Source: Gordoniibacillus chartarius (GTDB lineage Bacteria > Bacillota > Bacilli > Paenibacillales > NBRC-103111). From it: DNA of 50,389 nucleotides. The notes under the pieces are model-generated. The model saw only the letters and a program-made list of their open reading frames with translations. It was not told where the DNA came from and made no database searches. The stretch spans positions 1-50,389 of the forward strand of contig NZ_JBHLWN010000004.1 in the NCBI RefSeq assembly GCF_042432825.1, given 5' to 3'. Position numbers and translations under genes: made by a program. Positions within the stretch are counted from its first letter, which is position 1; each line of letters opens with the position of its first letter. Of the stretch, positions 42,917-50,130 are shown piece after piece.

Positions 42917-42958
42917 TGAAAACAGCGGCCCGCCGATAAGAGCGAACCGCTGTTGATA
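42917..42958 (-). terminator. hairpin terminator after the RadC gene
   Basis: AACAGCGG (42921-42928) pairs perfectly with CCGCTGTT (42947-42954); on the - strand it is followed by TTTCATTT. It lies between the RadC gene and the 86-residue gene. Confidence 0.6.
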
Positions 42959-42993
42959 ATGCGGATGATGAAAAATGACGATGAATTGTTTCG

Positions 42994-43599
42994 TTACAGA
43001 AGGCCGCGTTCCTTAAGACTTGTATAATCTGAACCGCTGACAATGACGTGATCCAGAAGTTCGATACCGATGATTTCACCAGCTTCAGCAAGTCGTTTGG
43101 TTAGCTGAATATCTTCTGGGCTAGGAAGCGTACATATTTGAGAAGGGTGATTATGCGAAACGATGATGGAACATGCAGAACGGCGAATGGCCGCTTTATA
43201 GACCTCTCTAGGATGGACAATTGCACTATTCAAGCTTCCAATGCTGATCGTCTCTTTTCCAATGATGTGATTCTTAGTCGAAAGAAAGATCACGATGAAG
43301 TGTTCTTTCTGCTCATAACCGATTTCCCAACGGAGGTACTCGAAAACATCCCGAGGACTGCGAATGATTGTCGGCTCTGTTTTCGGTACATTCATCATCT
43401 TAGCAAGTTGGATGGCGGCAACGATCTGCTTCGCTTTCACTTTACCGATACCACGAATGCTCAACAATTCTTGCTCGGTTACGTCCAGTAGTTGTTGCGG
43501 AGAATTAAAATGAGAAACGATTTTTTCTACCAGATAGCTGTTGGCGGATTCACGAAGCGTCTCAGCAAGAAGAGATTTGAATGTATGGTTAATGTTCAT
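42994..43599 (-). CDS. radC: RadC-like JAB/MPN domain protein
   Basis: A 201-residue RadC-family protein, common on plasmids and integrative elements. The N-terminus has a helix-hairpin-helix (LSIRGIGKVKAKQIVAAI, about 46-63). The metal-binding JAMM region is SHNHPSQICTLPSPED (about 148-163). Compared with the usual HNHPSGDPxPSxED, it lacks the Gly and seems to have one extra residue between the His pair and the Ser/Asp. ATG at 43599 chosen because GGAGG lies eight bases upstream; an earlier in-frame start is unlikely. Function of RadC proteins is unsettled; a link to recombination or incoming-DNA handling is suspected. Confidence 0.88.
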   Translation of the reverse strand: MNINHTFKSLLAETLRESANSYLVEKIVSHFNSPQQLLDVTEQELLSIRGIGKVKAKQIVAAIQLAKMMNVPKTEPTIIRSPRDVFEYLRWEIGYEQKEHFIVIFLSTKNHIIGKETISIGSLNSAIVHPREVYKAAIRRSACSIIVSHNHPSQICTLPSPEDIQLTKRLAEAGEIIGIELLDHVIVSGSDYTSLKERGLL

Positions 43600-43621
43600 G
43601 TGTTTAACCTCCATAAAATGC

Positions 43622-43648
43622 AAAAGGAGAAGCCGCGGCGGCCTCTCC
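43622..43648 (-). terminator. terminator between the 61-aa gene and radC
   Basis: On the - strand GGAGAGGCCGCCGCGG CTTCTCC forms a GGAGA/TCTCC stem with an inner GCCG/CGGC pair, followed by TTTTG. Confidence 0.65.
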
Positions 43649-43691
43649 CATTGCGTGATGTAATTAAATCCGCTAAGATTAGTACAGGTCA

Positions 43692-43757
43692 TTTTTCTTT
43701 GTCGCTCCGTTATAGACGGGCGGCTTTTTCTTTGTCGCTCCGTTATAGACGGGCGGC
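43692..43757 (-). repeat. 33-base tandem duplication at the end of the 61-aa gene
   Basis: Two identical 33-base units lie head to tail (43692-43724 and 43725-43757), with a partial third start (TTTTTCTTTG, 43758-43767). On the - strand each unit carries the last codons (AARL) and stop of the gene, so the second unit is a downstream copy of its 3' end. Confidence 0.9.
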
Positions 43758-43928
43758 TTTTTCTTTGCCCTCGATCTCTTCGATCTCCAGTTCAATAAGC
43801 ACCAATTTCGTCAGCACGCGGGCGTATTGAAATCCTTCCTCGGTATGCATCGGGGCATCTTTGTCCAGCGTGCGTTTCACCGACATCCAGAATTGTTTTT
43901 GCTTCTGAAGTGTTTGCAGACGATTCAT
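43743..43928 (-). CDS. hypothetical helical protein (61 aa)
   Basis: A 61-residue charged, mostly helical protein: MNRLQTLQKQKQFWMSVKR at the start, a Leu/Ile/Glu-rich second helix and KAARL at the end. Not recognised. ATG at 43928 chosen because AAGGAGG is eight bases upstream; an upstream GTG in frame would add three residues. The last 5 codons lie in a 33-base tandem repeat. Confidence 0.65.
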   Translation of the reverse strand: MNRLQTLQKQKQFWMSVKRTLDKDAPMHTEEGFQYARVLTKLVLIELEIEEIEGKEKAARL

Positions 43929-43952
43929 GCGTATCACCTCCTTCCCAAGTAA

Positions 43953-43998
43953 TAAAAAATCCGTCCATCGTTGCCCATCAAAGCAACATCAGACGGAT
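43953..43998 (-). terminator. terminator after the 58-aa gene
   Basis: ATCCGTC (43959-43965) pairs with GACGGAT (43992-43998), enclosing GTTGC/GCAAC; on the - strand TTTTTTATT follows. It overlaps the last codons of the 58-residue gene. Confidence 0.85.
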
Positions 43999-44165
43999 GC
44001 TTCGTACTTCACGCGGTACATGATCAAGACTTCAACTTGCCCGTTCTTCAGGGCAACGACAGCGTATTTGTCACTGTCGATCTGCACGCTGTATACAAAG
44101 CCCTTCAGTTCACAGTAGCCGAGATATTCCTTCTGGCTGTTGCGTTTGAACGCCTGATAATCCAT
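43989..44165 (-). CDS. hypothetical protein (58 aa)
   Basis: A 58-residue protein starting MDYQAFKRNSQKEYLGYCEL and continuing with alternating beta-strand pattern (VYSVQIDSDKYAVVALKNG). It may be a small beta-barrel-like accessory protein. ATG at 44165 chosen because AGGAGGTGAAACG precedes it. Family unknown; in the ardA-radC operon. Confidence 0.65.
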   Translation of the reverse strand: MDYQAFKRNSQKEYLGYCELKGFVYSVQIDSDKYAVVALKNGQVEVLIMYRVKYEASV

Positions 44166-44203
44166 CTTCGTTTCACCTCCTTGCCTTAATCTGGAACCGG
44201 CGA

Positions 44204-44422
44204 TCACTTTGCACCTGCATGTTTCCGGTGAGACTGGAGTTGACGGCTGAAATACTTTTCAAAGTATCGCCGCATGTAATAGGCCGCTGTCTCATCGTCC
44301 AGTTCCCAACAGCGTCTGAACCATGCGTACAGCAAAGTGCCCGCGATTCGCACACTGCCGTTGGCGACCAGTTGCTTCAATAAAGTCTGTAATTCCTCTG
44401 GCAATCCCCTGCGTACAACCAT
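44204..44422 (-). CDS. hypothetical small protein (72 aa)
   Basis: A 72-residue protein, MVVRRGLPEELQTLLKQLV at the start, rich in Arg, Leu and Tyr, ending in a basic RQLQSHRKHAGAK tail. Could be a nucleic-acid-binding accessory protein. The ATG follows GGGAGGTGAACGCAA. Family not recognised. Confidence 0.62.
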   Translation of the reverse strand: MVVRRGLPEELQTLLKQLVANGSVRIAGTLLYAWFRRCWELDDETAAYYMRRYFEKYFSRQLQSHRKHAGAK

Positions 44423-44549
44423 TTGCGTTCACCTCCCTTCCATGTTCCGGCACTCTCACTACCGGCTTTTCACTGTCAAATCCCCACGACAAATAACCCG
44501 CTTTGATACAAGCAGGCAAATCAAAGATATTGAGTTAAATGTCAGGCTG

Positions 44550-45044
44550 TTAGGACTGCAACCGCACGGCAATCCGCAACTGACGGCTCAAATACCATCC
44601 GTCATGCTGTAAATCCCGGGCGATCTTGCCGTAGTCCAGATATGGCATCAGCGACGGCGGCACATGGCCGAACAGTCCTTCCTCCGCCATCTGCTCCGCA
44701 ACGTCGGTCAAATCATCGATGTCGTAGTAAACGATGAACTCCCCGGCCTGCAAGGCCTGAATCACCTCGTCACGATTGCCTAGAAATTCACACAGTGCCG
44801 CGACCAGCCTGTCGTCGTAACGGTTTAATATCTCCATGTCATCATTTATGGCAAACACATCCTCATATTCGCCAATGGCAAAGGGAGATTCATAATCATG
44901 AATCGCGTATTCTTCGTCTTTGCCAAGCACATCCCGGATGCATTGCTCCAGTTCATGCCGTTCCATCGGCAATGTGACCCAACGGCCAACTAACTTACCC
45001 TCGTTGTACTTCGCCAGATTGGCGATATACACGTTGATCAACAT
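44550..45044 (-). CDS. ardA: antirestriction protein ArdA
   Basis: ArdA mimics B-form DNA and blocks type I restriction enzymes, protecting a newly entered element. The 164-residue product fits the family: VYIANLAKYNEGKLVGRWV near the N-terminus, many acidic residues (EEYAIHDYESPFAIGEYEDVF, then VYYDIDDLTDVAEQMAEEGL) and the C-terminal YLDYGKIARDLQHDGWYLS. Its presence argues for entry by conjugation or transduction. ATG at the start; lies between the zinc-ribbon gene and the small genes of the leftward run. Confidence 0.9.
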   Translation of the reverse strand: MLINVYIANLAKYNEGKLVGRWVTLPMERHELEQCIRDVLGKDEEYAIHDYESPFAIGEYEDVFAINDDMEILNRYDDRLVAALCEFLGNRDEVIQALQAGEFIVYYDIDDLTDVAEQMAEEGLFGHVPPSLMPYLDYGKIARDLQHDGWYLSRQLRIAVRLQS

Positions 45045-45102
45045 TCTGCATCTTCCTTTCTTATTGTTTTTTCAACATAAAGCCATCAATTTCAGTTAGT
45101 GT

Positions 45103-45357
45103 TCAGCGGCGGGACAAAAGCTTGTCGTACTTCACATAGCACTCACTGCATACCACTCTGGATTCGGGCACGGAATAAACAAATGCATCAACAAAGATGT
45201 CCTCGCCCTCCTGCACATCCAAAACCTTTCCGCAGTCATCACAATTCACTTTGCGGCTGTCATATGATTGGGCATTGATTGGACTTCGCTGATCGCCCTC
45301 GTTAAGGCTTTTTCCCAAAACGGCAATTCTGATTAGCGATAATCGCTTCCGAAACAT
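45103..45357 (-). CDS. small zinc-ribbon-like protein (84 aa)
   Basis: An 84-residue protein with two Cys pairs, CDDCGK (about 38-43) and VVCSEC (about 68-73), which could bind one zinc ion. The N-terminus is basic (MFRKRLSLIRI). Family unknown. The ATG follows GGAGGTGCTACC. It is the first gene of the run that leads through ardA and radC. Confidence 0.65.
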   Translation of the reverse strand: MFRKRLSLIRIAVLGKSLNEGDQRSPINAQSYDSRKVNCDDCGKVLDVQEGEDIFVDAFVYSVPESRVVCSECYVKYDKLLSRR

Positions 45358-45439
45358 GGTAGCACCTCCTTTCTTTGTGATTTGGCAAGCCTCTCACCTT
45401 GCCGCTGTGTCCTCGCTGTCAAAACGGTTTTTATTGCCT

Positions 45440-45488
45440 GAAAAACAAAAAAGGACTGCTATCTGCCAAATGAGCAGACAACAGTCCT
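45440..45488 (-). terminator. terminator after the second XRE gene
   Basis: AGGACTG (45452-45458) pairs perfectly with CAGTCCT (45482-45488), enclosing TCTGC/GCAGA; on the - strand TTTTTTG follows. A second stem, CCACCC/GGGTGG, lies near 45520-45550. Confidence 0.88.
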
Positions 45489-45609
45489 ATGCAACCGGGT
45501 AGGGCATGAAACGGAAGGCCACCCCCTTGTCATAAAAGCAGGGTGGTGCCTCCGGAAAATGTATATATTTTCGCCTATATAGGGCCGATCTTGCCGCCGC
45601 TACTAACCG

Positions 45610-45972
45610 TCAACGCTTCTTTCGATCCATCGTGTTCAGGAATTCGCGGGTCACTTTGATTACAAAATCCACTTCATCTTCATGACGCTGGCTGAGCATC
45701 GCATTCAATTCCTCAATCTTTGTGTGGATCTCGTCACTGCCATAATGAATCGGCAACTTTTCAATATCCTCAAACAGTTGAACAGGCTTAACACCTAGTG
45801 CACTGATGATTTTTCCCAAAGATTCCAGCGATATATTACGGGTACCCCGTTCTACGTCGCTAATATAGCTGAAGCTTAGACCGGATCGCTCCGCCAGCCG
45901 CTCTTGCGTCATGCCTTTGAGCTTCCGTATCTTGCGAATTTGATCGCCAACAATATGGATGAACTCTGCCAT
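45610..45972 (-). CDS. XRE-family transcriptional regulator (SinR-like)
   Basis: A 120-residue regulator with the helix-turn-helix at about 12-66 (QIRKIRKLKGMTQERLAERS; SFSYISDVERGTRNISLESL) and a short helical C-terminus. Typical of plasmid and prophage control or toxin-antitoxin operons. It is divergent from the SLH surface-protein gene, whose promoter may be its target, and its own transcript ends at a strong terminator. Confidence 0.85.
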   Translation of the reverse strand: MAEFIHIVGDQIRKIRKLKGMTQERLAERSGLSFSYISDVERGTRNISLESLGKIISALGVKPVQLFEDIEKLPIHYGSDEIHTKIEELNAMLSQRHEDEVDFVIKVTREFLNTMDRKKR

Positions 45973-46043
45973 GCCATCACCTCTACCTCAGATTAGTAGA
46001 GTGAGGCCAAGACTTTTATCCTATGATAGTGATACTAATAATC

Positions 46044-46073
46044 TTAACTTATAAGGGTAATTTGTTATATAAT
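46044..46073 (+). promoter_or_regulatory. promoter of the SLH surface protein gene
   Basis: TTAACT (46044-46049), an 18-base spacer and TATAAT (46068-46073), 140 bases before the ATG and in the gap shared with the divergent XRE gene. Confidence 0.5.
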
Positions 46074-46212
46074 AGGCCTGTCTGGCTTTTGCCAAGATTC
46101 TACAATTTGCATCGGCGAGAGGGAGGGCATCACCAACAAAATATTTAGTGAAAATCTTGTTTTCGTCCAAGGCCACCTATTTCAATGACAACCAACAGGA
46201 GGAGAAGAGCCT

Positions 46213-47937
46213 ATGTCAGTGAAAAAAATTACTTCTTTATTCATCACAGCATTAATATTGTTCAGTATGTTCGGAACGGCATCGGCGGCATTGCCTGGGT
46301 ACGGCGAAGAATTGCAGAATGCACCATCCAGTACATCGACCGTTACCTTTACAGACGTACCGACTACGCATTGGGCGAGCAAATACATATCGGAAATGGC
46401 ATCCCGGAAAGTCCTCGAAGGTTACCCGGATGGCAAGTTCAGACCGGAAAATCAGGTATCCAGAGCGGAATTTGCCACAATTATTGTTAAAGCATCGGGA
46501 TTACAGGCGAAGAAAGTAAACTATTCTTCGTTTTCGGATGTCAAAACGACGGATTGGTACTCTCCATTTATTGAGGCTGTTAAAGATTATATGACGGGTT
46601 ATCGTACCGCCGACGGGAGCTACATTTTCAACCCGACAGCCCCGGCATTACGTGAAGATATCACGGTCGCACTTGTAAAACTCAAGGGCTACGACGTTTC
46701 CCGCCTTGCGAACCGGAGTATTATTGAGGCCATGTTCAAAGACTATGCAGGTATTTCCGAAGCCGCCAAGGATTACGTTGCTGTTGCTGTTGAAAATGGG
46801 CTCGTATCCGGTTATCAGGACGAAACATTCCGTCCGCAGGCTTCGATAACCCGTGCTGAGGCAGCTACACTGCTCTGGCGGGCTTATCAGTTTGGAAATG
46901 ACAATAAAGGCGTGGGCGGCGGCGAACCATCAACTACTACAACCCCTGTACCGCCGGTGACGCAACCGACTTCACCGACAACGCAACAACCACCCCTGCC
47001 GGTGAAGTTTAGCGTGGATACCTTGGTGGGCGGACTCGGGAAAGGCCAAATCGATGGGCCAGTCAGACAAGCAAAAATTTCCGAAGTTCAAAGTATGGTT
47101 ATCGATAAGGATAACAACATTTTCTTTCTTGATGGGGACGACAGAAACTTTTTGAAAATACGCAAATTCAACAATGCCAATGGTACGGTGGAAACAAAGA
47201 CCATTGACCGGACATTCGATTGGGATTATGCCGCCGATGATAAAACAGTAACGCATCTGGATTACAGCAAGTTCAAACCGCAAAAGCTGGCATACAACGG
47301 AGCCAGCAATAAAGTTTATTTGGGTGGTACTAACAATATCGACATCATCTACGAACTGTCTCCCGTTGTTCAAGTAGCCACATATAGCAGTGATAGCAAT
47401 GGCAAGTTTGACTTTATCGGGTTTGATAATCATCAATCGTTGACGTTCGGCGTGAGCTATTATGGCAATGGCAGCACAAAGATATTTCAGGGAGAGAAAG
47501 GTGGACAAGCTTCCTCTTTAGCGAATAGCAAAGAATCGACAGGCGTTGATCTCTTGCCTCGTTCCATAGATGACCTGTATCGAACCATGTCAGATGCGAT
47601 CATTGCAGAACAGGCAATCTATACAATGAACACCTATAACAAATCCCTCTCAAAGGTTCAGCTTTATCCTCGTAAAGTCGAAACCATTGCGACTTTCAAC
47701 AATATCGAGTTTGACTGTCTGGTCGCACATGAAGGCAAATTCTATGTAGCCAGCGGAACTACTATTTATGAAATCGGACTGGACGGCAGCCGCTCGGTTT
47801 ACGTAGACGGAAAAGACCTGACGTACAACGACGGGAACCCGATCAACAAAATCAGTCAATTGGGTTTTGACAAATTCGGAAACGTAATTGTCTACGACGA
47901 CGACAACAAGGCAATCCGCCGAATTAATCTCGTGTGA
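46213..47937 (+). CDS. secreted SLH-domain surface protein with NHL/propeller-like domain
   Basis: A 574-residue exported protein. A signal peptide (about 1-26, cleaved after TASA) precedes three SLH repeats (about 42-95, 100-155, 165-222), for example ASKYISEMASRKVLEGYPDG and ITRAEAATLLWRAYQFG, which bind pyruvylated wall polymer. A Pro/Thr linker (about 235-255) leads to a C-terminal region with an NHL-type repeat (VIDKDNNIFFLDGDDRNFL, then GFDKFGNVIVYDDDNKAIRR near the end), probably a beta propeller. Surface display of an accessory protein. ATG after AGGAGGAGAAG. Confidence 0.88.
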   Translation: MSVKKITSLFITALILFSMFGTASAALPGYGEELQNAPSSTSTVTFTDVPTTHWASKYISEMASRKVLEGYPDGKFRPENQVSRAEFATIIVKASGLQAKKVNYSSFSDVKTTDWYSPFIEAVKDYMTGYRTADGSYIFNPTAPALREDITVALVKLKGYDVSRLANRSIIEAMFKDYAGISEAAKDYVAVAVENGLVSGYQDETFRPQASITRAEAATLLWRAYQFGNDNKGVGGGEPSTTTTPVPPVTQPTSPTTQQPPLPVKFSVDTLVGGLGKGQIDGPVRQAKISEVQSMVIDKDNNIFFLDGDDRNFLKIRKFNNANGTVETKTIDRTFDWDYAADDKTVTHLDYSKFKPQKLAYNGASNKVYLGGTNNIDIIYELSPVVQVATYSSDSNGKFDFIGFDNHQSLTFGVSYYGNGSTKIFQGEKGGQASSLANSKESTGVDLLPRSIDDLYRTMSDAIIAEQAIYTMNTYNKSLSKVQLYPRKVETIATFNNIEFDCLVAHEGKFYVASGTTIYEIGLDGSRSVYVDGKDLTYNDGNPINKISQLGFDKFGNVIVYDDDNKAIRRINLV

Positions 47938-47941
47938 CAGC

Positions 47942-47969
47942 AGGGAGCCGCGTGCTCCCTTCCCCTTTT
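47942..47969 (+). terminator. hairpin terminator after the SLH gene
   Basis: AGGGAGC (47942-47948) pairs perfectly with GCTCCCT (47954-47960), followed by TCCCCTTTT. Confidence 0.65.
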
Positions 47970-47995
47970 CATACGATGCAAGAGGAGGGAACTAC

Positions 47996-49318
47996 TTGAG
48001 TAACAGCTATTATTGCAAGAAGTGCCGAGCTGACCACGAAATAATGAGCCAAGTTGGCGTCCGGCATCTTCATCATACCCTTTCCGAAAAAGATGTCGCC
48101 AACTTCGTTAATTTAGCTACAACCGTACCGACTTACGAGGTAATCAGTAATGGTATTCCGGGGGTATTTGAAGGGACTGATGCGTTTGTCCGTGAAGTTA
48201 CAATCGCACAGACGCTTCAGCAGAAGTTTCCGAATGTCGATGCTTTCAAGACGGATGAAGGCTTGAAGGAATGGTTGACGGAGCAGTTGCAGGGAAGCAA
48301 CAACGCCGCCGCCAATGCACTGAGCCGCATTCAGGGTGACGCGGCGGGCGAAGTAGATTTCATCCGCGAAATGCAGGGCAATCTCCGCAATCTCTTCACG
48401 AAAATCGATTTCCCGCGTAATGCGGACGGCAGGATTGTCAGCAATAATCCCGGCATTGATGCTATTGAGATTAACCGTTTCACCGGAGATATTGTAAGGG
48501 AATATCAAGTCAAGACACTCCGTTCCGCAGACAGCATCAACGAGACGCTAAAGGATTTTCTGAACAACGATCACTACAAGCCTACAACCGTGCTTGTCGG
48601 GCCGCAGGAATTGATAGATCGTGCCCACGAAATGGGTATCCCGAATCCGACAAAGGCAATGGGGACGCTTCAAGACAATATGGATTCCGCACATGAATTA
48701 AGCAACAAGATCATGCATGGGCAACTTGCAGTCGGCATGACACCAGTTTCCGTGGCAGGGGAAATGTTGAGCGGTGCGGTAATCGGAGCAGTCGTCTCAG
48801 TCACCGTCTCTGGCCTCATTACTTATATGCAATACAAGTCCGGAAAGATTACCTTTGACCAGATGAAAACGAAAATTGCAAAAGATAGTTTGAAAGGAGC
48901 AATCACCGGAGGGGCACTGGCTGGCTTATCACTGTTCATTCCGGGCGGCATCATTGGCGTTGGCGTCGGTTTCGTTGTCGGCACAACGCTTCGCCGGTTG
49001 CTGGATGAAGCTTATGGCGATGGCATGTTTGGCGGTGTTCTGGAGACGACCAAGGCCGTGCATGCTAACGTGAAGCTGTTAAACAGCGGTACGGTTTACA
49101 TAGCACAACTTACGGAGATGAACGGGCAGACTTTGGCAAGGGCCGTTTCAACGGTGGATGACATGATTGCCGACCGCATTCAGGCCGACAATATCTATAC
49201 CAAACTGGAGCGGGTTACCGACAACGGCTTGCGGATTAATTACAGTAGAGACGCAGACAGTATTTTATCCCGACTGGATATGTTGCGAGACCGAATGCAG
49301 GGTGGGAATAACGTATGA
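47996..49318 (+). CDS. membrane protein with PD-(D/E)XK-like nuclease region
   Basis: A 440-residue protein I cannot assign to a named family. The N-terminus has CKKC and a His cluster (residues 7-27), possibly a zinc site. A helical region follows, then NPGIDAIEINRF (Asp155) and EYQVKT (Gln171, Lys173), the spacing D-x15-Q-x-K of PD-(D/E)XK nucleases, with helical Glu119/Glu125 upstream. After it come two Gly/Ala-rich hydrophobic hairpins (about 259-280 and 303-332) that could cross a membrane, and a C-terminal helical part. Start at a TTG (47996), six bases after GAGGAGGGA; the frame is open further upstream into the SLH gene but lacks a site. Overlaps the next gene (ATGA). Confidence 0.72.
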   Translation: MSNSYYCKKCRADHEIMSQVGVRHLHHTLSEKDVANFVNLATTVPTYEVISNGIPGVFEGTDAFVREVTIAQTLQQKFPNVDAFKTDEGLKEWLTEQLQGSNNAAANALSRIQGDAAGEVDFIREMQGNLRNLFTKIDFPRNADGRIVSNNPGIDAIEINRFTGDIVREYQVKTLRSADSINETLKDFLNNDHYKPTTVLVGPQELIDRAHEMGIPNPTKAMGTLQDNMDSAHELSNKIMHGQLAVGMTPVSVAGEMLSGAVIGAVVSVTVSGLITYMQYKSGKITFDQMKTKIAKDSLKGAITGGALAGLSLFIPGGIIGVGVGFVVGTTLRRLLDEAYGDGMFGGVLETTKAVHANVKLLNSGTVYIAQLTEMNGQTLARAVSTVDDMIADRIQADNIYTKLERVTDNGLRINYSRDADSILSRLDMLRDRMQGGNNV

Positions 49319-49845
49319 CTCAAACAGACGTAAATACAGTAAATCTTCCGAGTAAACGGCAAGTAGACGAAGCGATTAGAGAAAATCCCCGGCTTGTCGA
49401 TCAAAATCAGGTAAAGGCTATTGTACAACAATCCCTTTCTCAGCTTTCATCCATTGAGCACCGACTGGATCGGCTCGAAAATCAGGGAGTGATCGGGCGT
49501 GTCATTGGCTCTATAACCGGTTCCACGAACAAAGAAATGATTTCTCTTATGAGAGACTTGACACAGGCCCAGCAGACGACGATCAAGCTTGTCCTTACGT
49601 TGGCAATCTACCACGCCCAAAACGTAACCGTCATGGATGAAATCTTGGGCGAGTTGGACAAGGCTAAGGGCGTACATACCCGGACAGCATCACACATCGA
49701 ATTCCTCTATGATCAAGTGCAGATGATTCGAGACACGCATCGACCGAAGAATAAGCAGTTGGCCGGAAGGCTGGTTATGTTGGCCGCAGGATTTCTCGCA
49801 GCGGTGTCCGTGATGACATATCTGTTTTGGAACCAATTCCATTAA
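49315..49845 (+). CDS. coiled-coil protein with C-terminal transmembrane anchor
   Basis: A 176-residue protein. A charged, Gln-rich N-terminal half with a coiled-coil region (about 38-60, SLSQLSSIEHRLDRLENQG) is followed by a central helix bundle and ends in a single hydrophobic segment (about 152-171, MLAAGFLAAVSVMTYLFW), so the bulk lies in the cytoplasm with a tail anchor. Translationally coupled (four-base overlap) to the nuclease-like protein, so the two probably form a complex. No family recognised. Confidence 0.75.
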   Translation: MTQTDVNTVNLPSKRQVDEAIRENPRLVDQNQVKAIVQQSLSQLSSIEHRLDRLENQGVIGRVIGSITGSTNKEMISLMRDLTQAQQTTIKLVLTLAIYHAQNVTVMDEILGELDKAKGVHTRTASHIEFLYDQVQMIRDTHRPKNKQLAGRLVMLAAGFLAAVSVMTYLFWNQFH

Positions 49846-49883
49846 GTTGTCCCGTTTGATCAAAAAGCCAAGGAGATGAAAAC

Positions 49884-50069
49884 GTGTTTTGCCAAATTGC
49901 GGACACAAGTATCGCGAAGATGAAAACTTCTGTGCTCAATATGTGGAAAACCTGTAAACAAACTATCGTCAACAATAAATATCTTCTACAATTCGCCAAA
50001 GAATCTGGATTAACGGAGATAGTTGATTTGTTAGAGAATGCTGGAGCAAAAGAGAGCATACGAGGTTAG
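49884..50069 (+). CDS. small protein with ankyrin-like C-terminal motif
   Basis: A 61-residue frame starting at GTG, eight bases after AAGGAG. The C-terminal part LLQFAKESGLTEIVDLLENA resembles the second half of an ankyrin repeat. It is 38 bases after the coiled-coil gene and before a terminator, so probably the third gene of that operon. A single ankyrin-like helix pair cannot fold alone in the usual way, so it may be a remnant or bind a partner. Confidence 0.5.
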   Translation: MFCQIADTSIAKMKTSVLNMWKTCKQTIVNNKYLLQFAKESGLTEIVDLLENAGAKESIRG

Positions 50070-50105
50070 ATAATACGATAAATATGGCTGGGTTTTACAT
50101 TACGG

Positions 50106-50130
50106 GCTGAACTTGATGGTTCGGCTTTTT
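50106..50130 (+). terminator. terminator of the nuclease operon
   Basis: GCTGAAC (50106-50112) pairs with GTTCGGC (50119-50125, one G-T) and is followed by TTTTT. Confidence 0.82.

Noticed and set aside
43692..43767. The tandem 33-base repeat as a CRISPR array
   Set aside because: Units are directly adjacent with no spacers and only two full copies exist.
44292..44519. A 75-codon frame on the - strand between ardA and the 72-residue gene
   Set aside because: It overlaps the 72-residue gene in another frame and lacks a ribosome binding site.
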